From Paenibacillus typhae (GTDB lineage Bacteria > Bacillota > Bacilli > Paenibacillales > Paenibacillaceae), in assembly GCF_900099765.1 (NCBI RefSeq), contig NZ_FNDX01000002.1:1-64000 (forward strand): DNA of 64,000 bases, given 5' to 3'. Shown in pieces: positions 1 to 8,166 of the stretch (position 1 is the first letter of the stretch; each line of letters starts with the position of its first letter). A program made the position numbers and the translations under genes. The notes beneath the pieces were generated by a model. It was given only the letters and a program-made list of their open reading frames with translations, made no database searches and was not told the origin of the DNA.

Positions 1-345
1 AAACCCGTAAAGAGACGTTCTATAAGTCCAGAAGACGAAGTGAATCGTCTGTGGGAAGGGAGTCCGAGGGGCTCATAGTACCAAGGAACCTAAGGACAAC
101 ATAACCTTAGGGAGGGAAGGAGCCCTGCTTTGTTCATGTTTCACCAAGAGGTACGAGTCCGTGAATGCCCAAAGCGGCTAACGACACGCAAGAAAACACT
201 CAAGAACTCGACAGGGGAAACTAGGTCATGGGCCAAGGCCAGAATGCTGCATGCCCATGAATGACGAACATCGGAAAGCCGTATGAGGGAAAACCTCACG
301 TACGGTTTGATGAGGAGGGGCTGAATTTATTCAGCCCTTTACTCT
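1..345 (+). mobile_element. Group II intron, 3' end (domains V and VI), partial
   Basis: The segment carries a recognisable group II intron domain V at about 274-309: a stem AAAGCCGTA paired with TACGGTTT, an inner stem capped by a GAAA-type loop, and the catalytic AGC triad at 277-279. A domain VI-like hairpin follows at 318-337 (GGGCTGAA / TTCAGCCC). The intron end is probably near 345. The upstream part (1-270) has stop codons in every frame and no maturase/reverse transcriptase ORF, although its phrases resemble the non-coding intron parts that flank such ORFs. It is therefore either the tail of an intron whose ORF lies left of the window or an ORF-deleted remnant. The 5' end is outside the window, so mobility cannot be judged. 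Confidence 0.8.
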
Positions 346-600
346 AGTGCTTGTGAAGGGAGGAAGAAATGCCAGGGGAGGAGTAGGGGGAATGGTGGGA
401 GGCTGAAAGGGAGAGATAAATAGAGAGTAGAGTAGAGAGTATATAGGAGAGAAAGAGTGGAATGCGTTTAATATAAAAATGTCACTGTGGCGGGCCGGAC
501 GAAATCAAAGGGAAAAATCCCTTTGATTCACTCCATACCAGTCTGACCCGCAGCGGCTCTCCTCCGAGCAGAGCAAAGCAAATCCCCAAAGAAACGGTCC
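346..600. other. Non-coding stretch, strongly purine-biased between about 350 and 475
   Basis: No gene is visible here. From about 350 to 475 the + strand is almost all A and G, with repeated GGGAGG, GAGAGTAGAG-like words. The rest (476-600) is ordinary intergenic sequence with one perfect hairpin, listed separately. The purine tract lies directly behind the intron end. Confidence 0.6.
503..528. repeat. Perfect 11-bp inverted repeat hairpin
   Basis: AATCAAAGGGA (503-513), loop AAAA, TCCCTTTGATT (518-528). The stem is perfect, but no T-run follows on either strand, so it is a weak terminator candidate. It lies behind the acetyltransferase gene (minus strand) and could mark its 3' end. Confidence 0.5.
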
Positions 601-1017
601 TTAAAGCCGCTTCTTCAGATAGTACTTCGTATGCCCCTCATTCGGGCAATCCTTGATCTCGCCAAAAATCTCGTAGCCCTGCTTCTGATAGAAATGCGGC
701 GCCTGCCAGCTCATGGTGGTGAGCTCACTTACTTTGCAGCCGAGCTGCCGGGCCCGGTTTTCAATTTCTGCGAGCAGGGCAGCCCCAAGGCCGGTTCCTC
801 TACAGGCAGGATCGACTGCCAGCAGATTTACATTAAGAATGTTCCAAGCCACATCTCCTGTTACCCCGCCCACAAAACTGTCATTCTCGTATGCTGCAAG
901 GGAGAGCATTGTCCGCTCATAGGGTGGGATGCTGCTATCTGCACCATGACGGTGCTCTTCCAGTAACCTCGTTATTTCCCGCTGATTGTGTACGGCGTCC
1001 AATTCTATAATGTTCAT
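601..1017 (-). CDS. GNAT family N-acetyltransferase
   Basis: A 138-residue protein with a single GNAT fold. The acetyl-CoA pyrophosphate loop R/Q-x-x-G-x-G/A is seen as RGTGLG at residues 73-78, preceded by the beta-strand NLLAVDPA. The C-terminal FYQKQGYEIFGE segment is the usual beta5-alpha4 part. It would move an acetyl group from acetyl-CoA to an amine in the cytoplasm; the substrate cannot be told from sequence. The ATG start is supported by an AGAAGGAG ribosome binding site just upstream. It is alone on the minus strand between the intron end and the GH88 gene. Confidence 0.85.
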   Translation of the reverse strand: MNIIELDAVHNQREITRLLEEHRHGADSSIPPYERTMLSLAAYENDSFVGGVTGDVAWNILNVNLLAVDPACRGTGLGAALLAEIENRARQLGCKVSELTTMSWQAPHFYQKQGYEIFGEIKDCPNEGHTKYYLKKRL

Positions 1018-1232
1018 GTGTGCTCACTCCTTCTGCCTAACTATAACATACCATTACCGCTGTGATGAGCTACCTAGTTAGCTACTCTCAGTAGAACCGC
1101 TCTCCCTGTTTAACCGGAAAACTCCTTAAAAAATAGCGGGAAAACCTGAAAAAGTCGCATACCAATCCCGGCACAGGTATCCTACAATGAAGTCAAATCC
1201 GCATATTAAACAGAGAAAGTAGGAAAAGAGAC

Positions 1233-2390
1233 ATGCTACAGAGTAAAGACCGCATTTGGGTGGATTCCGTAATCGGAAAAATCACAGCCAAGCTGGATAC
1301 CGTCAGCGAAAAATCACGCCACAAAATCCCGTACACTACCGTTAACGGAACGCATGATGACAAGGCGTCACAAAATGTAAGCGGCTTCGATGCAGACGGC
1401 ATCTGCTGGTGGACGAACGGCTTCTGGGGCGGCATGCTGTGGCTGATGTACCATGAGACCGGCAATAACAAATACAAGGAAATCGCAAATATATCCGAGG
1501 AGCTGCTCGACAAGTGTTTTCAGGACTTCTACGGTCTGCATCATGATGTGGGCTTCATGTGGCTGCCTACGAGTGTTGCCAACTACAAGGTGACCAAGAA
1601 TCCGGATTCCCGCAAAAGAGCGCTGCATGCCGCCAATCTGCTGGCCGGCCGGTTTAATCTGGCAGGGGGCTTCATCCGTGCCTGGAATGACCTGGACGAA
1701 GGCGATACCAGAGGCTGGGCCATCATCGACTGCATGTTCAACATTCCGCTGCTGTACTGGGCGACCGAGGAGACCGGTGATCCCCGGTTTAAACAGATTG
1801 CCATGCGGCATGCCGATACGGTGATGTCCACCTTCGTGCGGCCGGACGGCTCCGTGCACCATATTGTCGAGTTCGATCCTTTTAACGGCGGTGTAGTACG
1901 TACATTTGGAGGTCAGGGCTATGCGGACGGCTCCTCCTGGACCAGAGGACAGACCTGGGCGCTGTATGGCTTCATGATGAGCTATATCCATACCGGCAAA
2001 GAAGAATATCTCCAGACCGCGAAGCAGATCGCCCATTATTTCATGGCTAATATCCCGGAGGACGGTGTCATTCCGCTCGATTTCCGCCAGACGGCTGAGC
2101 CTAAGCTTGAGGATGATACGGCTGCGGCCATTGCCGCCTGCGGATTGATTGAGATCGCCAAGGCTGTCGGCGAGCTGGAGCGTGAACTGTATCTGAATGC
2201 TGCACTAAAGCTGCTGCGGACACTTGATGAACGTTCCGACTGGTCGGACAACAATGACTGTATTATTCAAAGAGGATCTGAGGCTTATCACAAGCCGCGC
2301 AACCAGCATCATCATGCGATTATTTACGGGGACTATTATTTCATGGAAGCCATATTCAAGCTGAAGGGAAATGACCTGTATTTGTGGTAG
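1233..2390 (+). CDS. GH88 unsaturated glucuronyl/galacturonyl hydrolase
   Basis: A 385-residue (alpha/alpha)6-barrel enzyme of family GH88, close in layout to Bacillus sp. GL1 UGL. It removes the 4,5-unsaturated uronic acid that lyases leave at oligosaccharide ends. Seen: WTNGFWGGMLWL at 60-71; HHDVGF with D105 and IIDC with D166, matching the two catalytic aspartates of UGL (D88, D149); DGSSWTRGQTW near 232-242. There is no signal peptide, so it acts in the cytoplasm on imported products. The RBS-like GTAGGAAA precedes the ATG. It heads a cluster with the GH43 gene, whose annotated start lies just behind it. Known family members act on glycosaminoglycan or pectin-derived disaccharides; pectin is the better guess here given the neighbours and the PL11 enzyme at 26 kb. 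Confidence 0.9.
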   Translation: MLQSKDRIWVDSVIGKITAKLDTVSEKSRHKIPYTTVNGTHDDKASQNVSGFDADGICWWTNGFWGGMLWLMYHETGNNKYKEIANISEELLDKCFQDFYGLHHDVGFMWLPTSVANYKVTKNPDSRKRALHAANLLAGRFNLAGGFIRAWNDLDEGDTRGWAIIDCMFNIPLLYWATEETGDPRFKQIAMRHADTVMSTFVRPDGSVHHIVEFDPFNGGVVRTFGGQGYADGSSWTRGQTWALYGFMMSYIHTGKEEYLQTAKQIAHYFMANIPEDGVIPLDFRQTAEPKLEDDTAAAIAACGLIEIAKAVGELERELYLNAALKLLRTLDERSDWSDNNDCIIQRGSEAYHKPRNQHHHAIIYGDYYFMEAIFKLKGNDLYLW

Positions 2391-2446
2391 ATAAGCAGAC
2401 AAAGCAAGCTGACCCGACTCTAAAGCAAAGCGAGGATATCAATACT

Positions 2447-4072
2447 ATGAGCCACATGATCAAGAATCCGGTCCTGCGGGGCTTCAATCCCGATCCGTCC
2501 ATCCTGCGGGTCGGGGATGATTATTATATCGCCACCTCCACCTTTGAATGGTTCCCAGGTGTGCAGATTCATCATTCCCGGGATCTGGTCAACTGGGAGC
2601 TGATTACCCGTCCGCTTAACCGGGTCTCCCAGCTGGACCTGCGCGGCATCGGCGCTTCCCAGGGTATCTGGGCGCCATGCCTGACTTATGATAACGGCAC
2701 GTTCTATCTCATATACACCGTAGTGAATTCCTTTTATGTCAAAATGTACGATACACCTAATTATCTCGTTACGGCGACGGATATCCGCGGTGAGTGGTCT
2801 GAGCCGGTATACCTGAACAGCTACGGGTTCGATCCGTCGTTGTTTCATGATGAGGACGGCCGAAAGTACATTGTAAGCATGGTAACCGATCACCGGGTAA
2901 CGAAACGCTATAAAGGGCATCTTGTCATCCATGAGTATTCTGCTGAGGAGCAGAAAATGATTGGTGAGCCTGTAACCATCTATGCGAGCCAGGATGCATA
3001 CCTGGAGGGTCCGCATATTTATAAGCGGGGCGGCTATTATTACCTGTTCGCTGCGGATACCGGAACAGGGGAAGGCCATGGCCAGAGCATGCTGAGATCC
3101 AGAGAGCTGTTCGGGCCTTACGAAGCGTACCAGGGCAATTCCCTGATGACCTCCCGGGACAATCCCGATCTTCCGCTGCAGAAGGCGGGCCACGGTGATC
3201 TGGTTGAAACCCAAAACGGGGAATGGTACATGGTGCATTTATGCGGCCGTCCCCTAGAGAACCGTACGGAAAAAGGAGAGCGAAAATATACACTCGGGCG
3301 TGAAACGGCGCTGCAAAAGGTAGAGTGGACCGAAGACGGCTGGCTGCGCCTGGCGAACGGCTCGGTGCTGCCTGATACCGAGGTAGAAGCTCCTGACCTG
3401 CCGCTGCACCCGTTCCCGGTGAAGCCGGCAAGGGATGATTTTGACGGTGCTGAGTTGGATATCAGCTTTCAGTCCCTGCGGGTTCCGCTTGACGCCACCT
3501 TCTATTCCCTGAGCGAACGGCCCGGTTATCTGCGGCTGTACGGCCGCGAAGGGCTTGGCTCGAAGTTCCGGCAGAGCCTGATTGCCAGACGCTGGGAGGA
3601 GCATCGCTTCACGGCAGCGGCAGCGCTTGAATTCGAGCCCTCCAGCTTCAAGCAGATGGCCGGCCAGATCCTGATCTACGATACCCAGAACTATTACTAT
3701 CTCCATGTCACACATCATGAGGATCTTGGACGGTGCATCAGCATTCTCTCCGCCGTTAACAACAGCTATTCGGAGCCTGCCGGATATATACCGCTGCCGG
3801 ATAACGCAAAGCGGATTCTGCTGCGGGCTGAGGTCGATTATGACAAGCTTCAGTTCTCCTATTCTGTAGATGGTGAAGAAGAATATGAGTTTATCGGACC
3901 AGTGCTTGATGCAAGTACTTTGTCTGACGAAGCCTGCCAGGAGGGCTGGTTCACCGGGTCCTTTGCCGGCATCTGCTGCCAGGATTTAACCGGCTTCCGC
4001 CAGCCGGCCGATTTTGATTATTTTGAGTACTATAACAGGGTGCAGGCGGGCTCTGCGAACGGCCATGAATGA
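2447..4072 (+). CDS. GH43 family beta-xylosidase/arabinofuranosidase-like enzyme with C-terminal beta-sandwich
   Basis: About 541 residues from the chosen ATG at 2447, which has a GAGGATAT box upstream and starts right before the conserved NPVLRGFNPDPS block. The frame is open back to a GTG at 2384, but that would overlap the GH88 stop and add an unconserved tail. The five-bladed propeller residues are visible: D16 (NPDPS), D129 (GFDPSLF) and E187 (LEGPHIY). After about residue 320 comes the concanavalin-like domain typical of GH43 xylosidases. There is no signal peptide. It probably trims xylose or arabinose from imported oligosaccharides. It sits in one unit between GH88 and the GH28-like remnant. 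Confidence 0.9.
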   Translation: MSHMIKNPVLRGFNPDPSILRVGDDYYIATSTFEWFPGVQIHHSRDLVNWELITRPLNRVSQLDLRGIGASQGIWAPCLTYDNGTFYLIYTVVNSFYVKMYDTPNYLVTATDIRGEWSEPVYLNSYGFDPSLFHDEDGRKYIVSMVTDHRVTKRYKGHLVIHEYSAEEQKMIGEPVTIYASQDAYLEGPHIYKRGGYYYLFAADTGTGEGHGQSMLRSRELFGPYEAYQGNSLMTSRDNPDLPLQKAGHGDLVETQNGEWYMVHLCGRPLENRTEKGERKYTLGRETALQKVEWTEDGWLRLANGSVLPDTEVEAPDLPLHPFPVKPARDDFDGAELDISFQSLRVPLDATFYSLSERPGYLRLYGREGLGSKFRQSLIARRWEEHRFTAAAALEFEPSSFKQMAGQILIYDTQNYYYLHVTHHEDLGRCISILSAVNNSYSEPAGYIPLPDNAKRILLRAEVDYDKLQFSYSVDGEEEYEFIGPVLDASTLSDEACQEGWFTGSFAGICCQDLTGFRQPADFDYFEYYNRVQAGSANGHE

Positions 4073-4670
4073 TACCTTTGATGTGAAGCGGTACGGCGCC
4101 GCTGGCGACGGGGTAACGGTGGATACCCGTGCAATCCAGCAGGCCATTGATGAATGCCATGGGTCCGGCGGCGGGACTGTCGTGCTAAGCGGCGGAACGT
4201 TTGTTTCGGGGACGATTTTCCTCAAATCGAATGTGAACCTGCAGCTCAGTCCTTCCGCATTGCTGCTTGCCAGCCCGGACATCCGCGATTTTGCGGAGGA
4301 TGTCGTCAATGTCAGCATTTCCGGACAGGGTGAGATTAACGGCAACGCCGAGAAATTTCCTAATGAGGGCAGTATCTACCGGCCGATGATGATGCGTTTT
4401 CTGCGCTGCAGAAACATTCATGTCACCGGAATGAGACTCTATAACTCTACTGCCTGGACGATACTTGCGCCGGCGGCGTACAAGAGCAGATGTCGGCTGC
4501 TTACCCGCAGGTCCATTGATATGCGGCTGGAGCATCCGGAGGCAGTTGCAGAGAATTACTATCCTGACTGGAGCCGGGCCAACTTCATGGATATCCAGAA
4601 TGTGGAGAGGCTTACCGTAGACGTAATCAGATTCCACGCACTGCGGGGGATACGCGGAAATTATATATAA
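4065..4670 (+). pseudogene. GH28-like (polygalacturonase superfamily) gene, internally deleted
   Basis: The ATG at 4065 overlaps the GH43 stop, and the first ~75 codons give a classic pectin-lyase-fold start (FDVKRYGAAGDG, TRAIQQAIDECH, GGGTVVLSGG). Normal family members run to about 440-520 residues; this frame has 201. After DIRDFAED a block is missing, and after NSTAWT the text jumps to the family's C-terminal tail (ENYYPDWSRANFMDIQNV). Between these, around 4470-4515, another frame reads AGGVQEQMSAAYPQV, as a family member should, before an extra base returns it to the first frame. So the central right-handed helix with the catalytic aspartates is gone. It is a decayed member of the GH88-GH43 cluster and probably once cut galacturonan linkages. 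Confidence 0.8.
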
Positions 4671-4800
4671 TAGAAGAAAGTAATACCTCAAGCTGGTATT
4701 ATCCGTGACAGGGGCTCAGCAGGGCAGAACAAGAACAGTAGGCACCAGGATGAGGAATCTATGGATAATACGACGAATGATTTTATGAAAATCACAAAAG

Positions 4801-4830
4801 AAGACTCAGCCGATCCCGGCTGAGTCTTTT
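4801..4830. terminator. Bidirectional rho-independent terminator
   Basis: AAGACTCAGCCG, loop ATCC, CGGCTGAGTCTT, followed by TTT on + and by a T-rich stretch on the minus strand. It separates the GH88 cluster from the convergent LysR gene. Confidence 0.85.
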
Positions 4831-4849
4831 GTGAATTCCGCAAACAGCC

Positions 4850-5740
4850 TCAGACCGTCCCCGTAATCTCAATGAACTTGCTTGCCGCCGTAGTCAGCGG
4901 CATATTCCGCATGGTCATGATGCCCACCTGTGCCGGGGGCAGCTGAACATCCAGCTTAATCTCGAACAGCGAGCCTTCCTCCAGTTCCTTGGAGACAAAC
5001 TCGCGGGTGACGAAGGAGATACCGAGCCCTTTACGGGCGAATTCGATCAGCAGTCCGACGCTGCCGACCTCTATTTCCGGCTTCAGCTCATAGCCGTAGC
5101 CCCGGAACAGGTCGCTTACGGCTGTACGGGCGCGGCTTCTGCGTGAGAAAAGAATGATCGGATGACGAAGCAGCTCTTCGATGGTAAGCACCTTATCCTT
5201 AAGCTCCGGGTAATGGCTGCTTCCGGCAATGAAGCAGTCCTGCAGCTGGAGCCCCTGCCACACCTCGAGCTGGGGATCGGCGATCGGAATGCGGACGACG
5301 CCCAGATCGACCTGGCCCTCTTTTAGATAAGAGATGACTTCCGGGGTGGTTCCATGGATGAGATGCAGCCGGATGCCGGGATAACGCTGGTGAAAGGTTT
5401 CAATAAAAGGCAGCAGGTAATGCTTGAACAGGGAGTCACTGCCGCCGATGCGCAGCTCGCCGTTATCGAGATTTTTGAGCTCGGCCATCTTCTTCTCCGC
5501 CTGGGTGATGAGGATGTGGGACTGTTCAATATAGGAGTAGAGTGTGGCTCCCTCCGGTGTAAGGGCAACGCCTTTGGAATTGCGGTTGAACAGGGTAAGC
5601 CCGAAGCTGTCCTCCAGCTGCTTAATGGCATGGCTGACGCTCGGCTGGGTGATAAACAGCACCTTTGCAGCCTGTGACAGGCTTCCGGTCTTGGCCGCCC
5701 AATAAAAAACCTTGTATAATTCGAAATTGTTCATAGACAC
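4850..5740 (-). CDS. LysR family transcriptional regulator
   Basis: 296 residues, the usual LTTR length. The N-terminal winged HTH spans about 4-62 (SLSQAAKVLFITQPSVSHAIKQLE), and the rest is the type 2 periplasmic-binding-like effector domain. The start is probably the GTG at 5740, which lies 9 nt behind an AGGAG box; an ATG two codons on is less well placed. It is divergent from zwf with about 100 bp between them, the classical arrangement for LysR control of a neighbour, so it may regulate the pentose phosphate genes. The effector is unknown. Confidence 0.88.
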   Translation of the reverse strand: MSMNNFELYKVFYWAAKTGSLSQAAKVLFITQPSVSHAIKQLEDSFGLTLFNRNSKGVALTPEGATLYSYIEQSHILITQAEKKMAELKNLDNGELRIGGSDSLFKHYLLPFIETFHQRYPGIRLHLIHGTTPEVISYLKEGQVDLGVVRIPIADPQLEVWQGLQLQDCFIAGSSHYPELKDKVLTIEELLRHPIILFSRRSRARTAVSDLFRGYGYELKPEIEVGSVGLLIEFARKGLGISFVTREFVSKELEEGSLFEIKLDVQLPPAQVGIMTMRNMPLTTAASKFIEITGTV

Positions 5741-5839
5741 AGTCTATAGCTCCTGTAAGATATATTAATTACTTGTATAGCTCGTATTTGTATTATAGTG
5801 TAACAAGGAAAGATAAACCAGAGCAGAAGGAGAATCGAG

Positions 5840-7351
5840 ATGGAGGCGACCACATTTGTTTTATTCGGAGCAACAGGAGATCTGGCCCGCAGAAAAATTT
5901 ATCCTGCACTCTACAACCTGTTTCTCGACCACAAGCTGCATAATTCCTTCGCTGTAATTGGTCTTGGCAGAAGAGAAGTCACTGATGAAGCTTACCAGGC
6001 CATGGTGGAGCGTTCGCTCCGGGATTTCTCCCGGCGTGAGGTTAAGGACACAGCGTCCGTACGCAGCTTCCTGAAGGCCTTCCGATATAATGTGCTGGAT
6101 GTCGGGCACACCGAAGATTACGTGAAGCTGCTGGAACGGGTAGAACAGGTTGAGACAGGCATGGGCAGCACGCCTAACCGGATGTTTTATCTGTCAGTGG
6201 GGCCGGAGTTTTTTGAGCCGATTGCCCTGAATATTGAAGCCAGCGGACTCGGAGCAGCCAAGGGCTGGAAGCGGCTAGTCATCGAAAAGCCCTTCGGGCA
6301 TGATCTGCAGTCTGCGCAGGAGCTGAATCTGACGCTCAGCAAAGCTTTTACCGAGGAAGAGATTTACCGGATTGATCATTACCTGGGCAAACCGATGGTG
6401 CAGGAGCTGGACGTATTCCAGCAGACCAACCCGGTGCTGCATGCACTCTGGAACAACCGCTACATTGCCAATGTCCAGATTACCGCCGCCGAAACGGTCG
6501 GAGTCGAGGAAAGAGCCGGATATTATGATCACGTAGGTGCGCTACGGGATATGTTCCAGAATCATATGCTGCAGCTGCTGATGATGCTGGCGATTCGCCT
6601 GCCGAAGGACAGCTCTGCTGACGAGGTCCGCTTTAAGAAAAGAGAAGTGATGGAAGCCCTCGAGCCGCTGGACGAAGCGAATATAGAAGCCAGTGTTATC
6701 CGGGGCCAATATACAGCAGGCGCTATAAAGGGTATACCAGTTCCGGGCTACCGTTCTGAGGCAGGTATTTCCGCCGGATCGATGAACGATACGTTTATTG
6801 CCGCCAGACTGCAGATTGATGATCCTTTCTGGAAGGGCGTTCCCTTCTATATCCGGACAGGCAAACGCATGAAGGAGAAGTCGACGCGGATCGTCATCGA
6901 ATTCAAAGAACCGCTGAAGCAAAGCTCAACCGTAGAAGAGGATGATATTCCTAATCTGCTGGTGTTCGAGATCAGCCCGAATGAAGGCATTACTTTGCAG
7001 CTCAAGGCCAGAGATCCGCGGAACAAAGGCAAGTTCAAGGCCGTGCATATCGACTTCCATACCAGCTCCATCGAGGTGCCGGAGGCGTACGAGAACCTGA
7101 TCCATGATGCACTGAACGGGGACCCGTCGTTCTTTGCCCACTGGAATGAGGTAGAGCTGTCCTGGAAATGGGTGCAGCCGATCCTGAACGCTTTTGCCGG
7201 CAATTCGGTGCCGTTATATTCTTATGCCGCAGGTTCACATGGCCCGGCTGAGTCTGACCAGCTGCTGGCGCAGGACGGACATCACTGGTGGCTGGATGCC
7301 CCGGTTGACGAGGCAAGCGAGATTACTCTGCCAGATGCTTCAAATTTTTAA
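5840..7351 (+). CDS. zwf: Glucose-6-phosphate 1-dehydrogenase
   Basis: 503 residues. It oxidises glucose 6-phosphate to 6-phosphogluconolactone with NADP+, the first step of the oxidative pentose phosphate pathway. Seen: nucleotide loop GATGDLA at 10-16, substrate/catalytic motif RIDHYLGK at 177-184, IEKPFG, and the RDMFQNH block carrying the general base histidine of the family. AGAAGGAG precedes the ATG. tal and gnd follow in the same direction with no terminator seen before gnd's end, so the three may be one transcript. Confidence 0.97.
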   Translation: MEATTFVLFGATGDLARRKIYPALYNLFLDHKLHNSFAVIGLGRREVTDEAYQAMVERSLRDFSRREVKDTASVRSFLKAFRYNVLDVGHTEDYVKLLERVEQVETGMGSTPNRMFYLSVGPEFFEPIALNIEASGLGAAKGWKRLVIEKPFGHDLQSAQELNLTLSKAFTEEEIYRIDHYLGKPMVQELDVFQQTNPVLHALWNNRYIANVQITAAETVGVEERAGYYDHVGALRDMFQNHMLQLLMMLAIRLPKDSSADEVRFKKREVMEALEPLDEANIEASVIRGQYTAGAIKGIPVPGYRSEAGISAGSMNDTFIAARLQIDDPFWKGVPFYIRTGKRMKEKSTRIVIEFKEPLKQSSTVEEDDIPNLLVFEISPNEGITLQLKARDPRNKGKFKAVHIDFHTSSIEVPEAYENLIHDALNGDPSFFAHWNEVELSWKWVQPILNAFAGNSVPLYSYAAGSHGPAESDQLLAQDGHHWWLDAPVDEASEITLPDASNF

Positions 7352-7365
7352 ATCGAATATTGATA

Positions 7366-7430
7366 AAAATGAACTTGAAGTATACCAAATTAGGGAAGAG
7401 TGCTCCTATAGATTGCCAAAAGTTCATTTT
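7366..7430 (+). promoter_or_regulatory. Long inverted repeat in the tal leader
   Basis: AAAATGAACTT (7366-7376) can pair with AAGTTCATTTT (7420-7430), 11 of 11 bp, enclosing 43 nt that contain a further small TAGG/CCTA pairing. It lies between the zwf stop and the tal RBS (GGAGGTT). There is no T-run, so it is not a plain terminator; it could set RNA stability or processing between zwf and tal. The function is not known. Confidence 0.45.
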
Positions 7431-7463
7431 ATATAGTTCAACTAAAAACTGGAGGTTACCACA

Positions 7464-8132
7464 ATGAAATTTTTTATCGACACAGCAAATGTAGAAGACA
7501 TTAAAAAAGCGTACAAAATCGGAGTCCTGTCCGGGGTTACCACCAATCCGTCGCTCGTTGCCAAAGAAGGCGTGAAATTCGAAGACCGCATTGCTGAAAT
7601 TCTTCAGACTGTGCCTGATGTGGAATCCGTATCCGCTGAAGTAACTCCTGACGCTATTACAGCAGAGCAGATGATTGCCGAAGCCGATGAGCTGATCAAG
7701 ATCAACAATTATGATAAAAATATTACGATCAAGCTGCCTATGACCATTGCGGGTCTTGAAGCCTGCCGTTACCTGACGCAAAAAGGCGTAAAAACAAACG
7801 TAACGCTGATCTTCACCGTGAACCAAGCGCTGCTTGCTGCCCGTGCCGGTGCCACTTATGTATCGCCATTCCTGGGACGTCTGGATGATATCTCCGAGGA
7901 TGGGGTTCAGCTGATTGTAAAAGTTGCTGAGCTGTTCCGTATTCACAAGCTGGATGCCCAGATTATCGCCGCTTCCGTCCGTCATCCGGACCATGTTACC
8001 CGTGTAGCCATGGCTGGTGCGCATATCGCTACTATTCCGTTCAGCGTAATTGAGCAGATTTCCAAGCATCCTCTGACTGATCAGGGTCTGGAGAAGTTCG
8101 CAGCTGACTGGAAGAAAGCTCCGCAGGTTTAA
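7464..8132 (+). CDS. tal: Transaldolase (TalC / small fructose-6-phosphate aldolase-like type)
   Basis: 222 residues, matching the short transaldolases of Bacillus rather than the 315-residue TalB form. Seen: FIDTAN at 4-9, GVTTNPSL at 24-31, Schiff-base lysine K90 in NITIKLPM, and ASVRHPDHV near 170. The family moves a dihydroxyacetone unit between sugar phosphates in the non-oxidative pentose phosphate pathway. The RBS GGAGGTT stands 8 nt upstream. The position between zwf and gnd supports this role. Confidence 0.95.
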   Translation: MKFFIDTANVEDIKKAYKIGVLSGVTTNPSLVAKEGVKFEDRIAEILQTVPDVESVSAEVTPDAITAEQMIAEADELIKINNYDKNITIKLPMTIAGLEACRYLTQKGVKTNVTLIFTVNQALLAARAGATYVSPFLGRLDDISEDGVQLIVKVAELFRIHKLDAQIIAASVRHPDHVTRVAMAGAHIATIPFSVIEQISKHPLTDQGLEKFAADWKKAPQV

Positions 8133-8166
8133 TAATCCGGAATATACAAAGGGAGGCTAATTGAGG

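Noticed and set aside
4725..4825. Short frame MDNTTNDFMKITKED behind the GH28 remnant
   Set aside because: Although GAGGAAT stands before it, it runs into the terminator stem and has no recognisable relatives.
5757..5830. Defined LysR binding site and promoter between LysR gene and zwf
   Set aside because: Several T-N11-A words and TATTATAGT are present, but none forms a convincing -35/-10 pair with 16-18 nt spacing, so no site was called.
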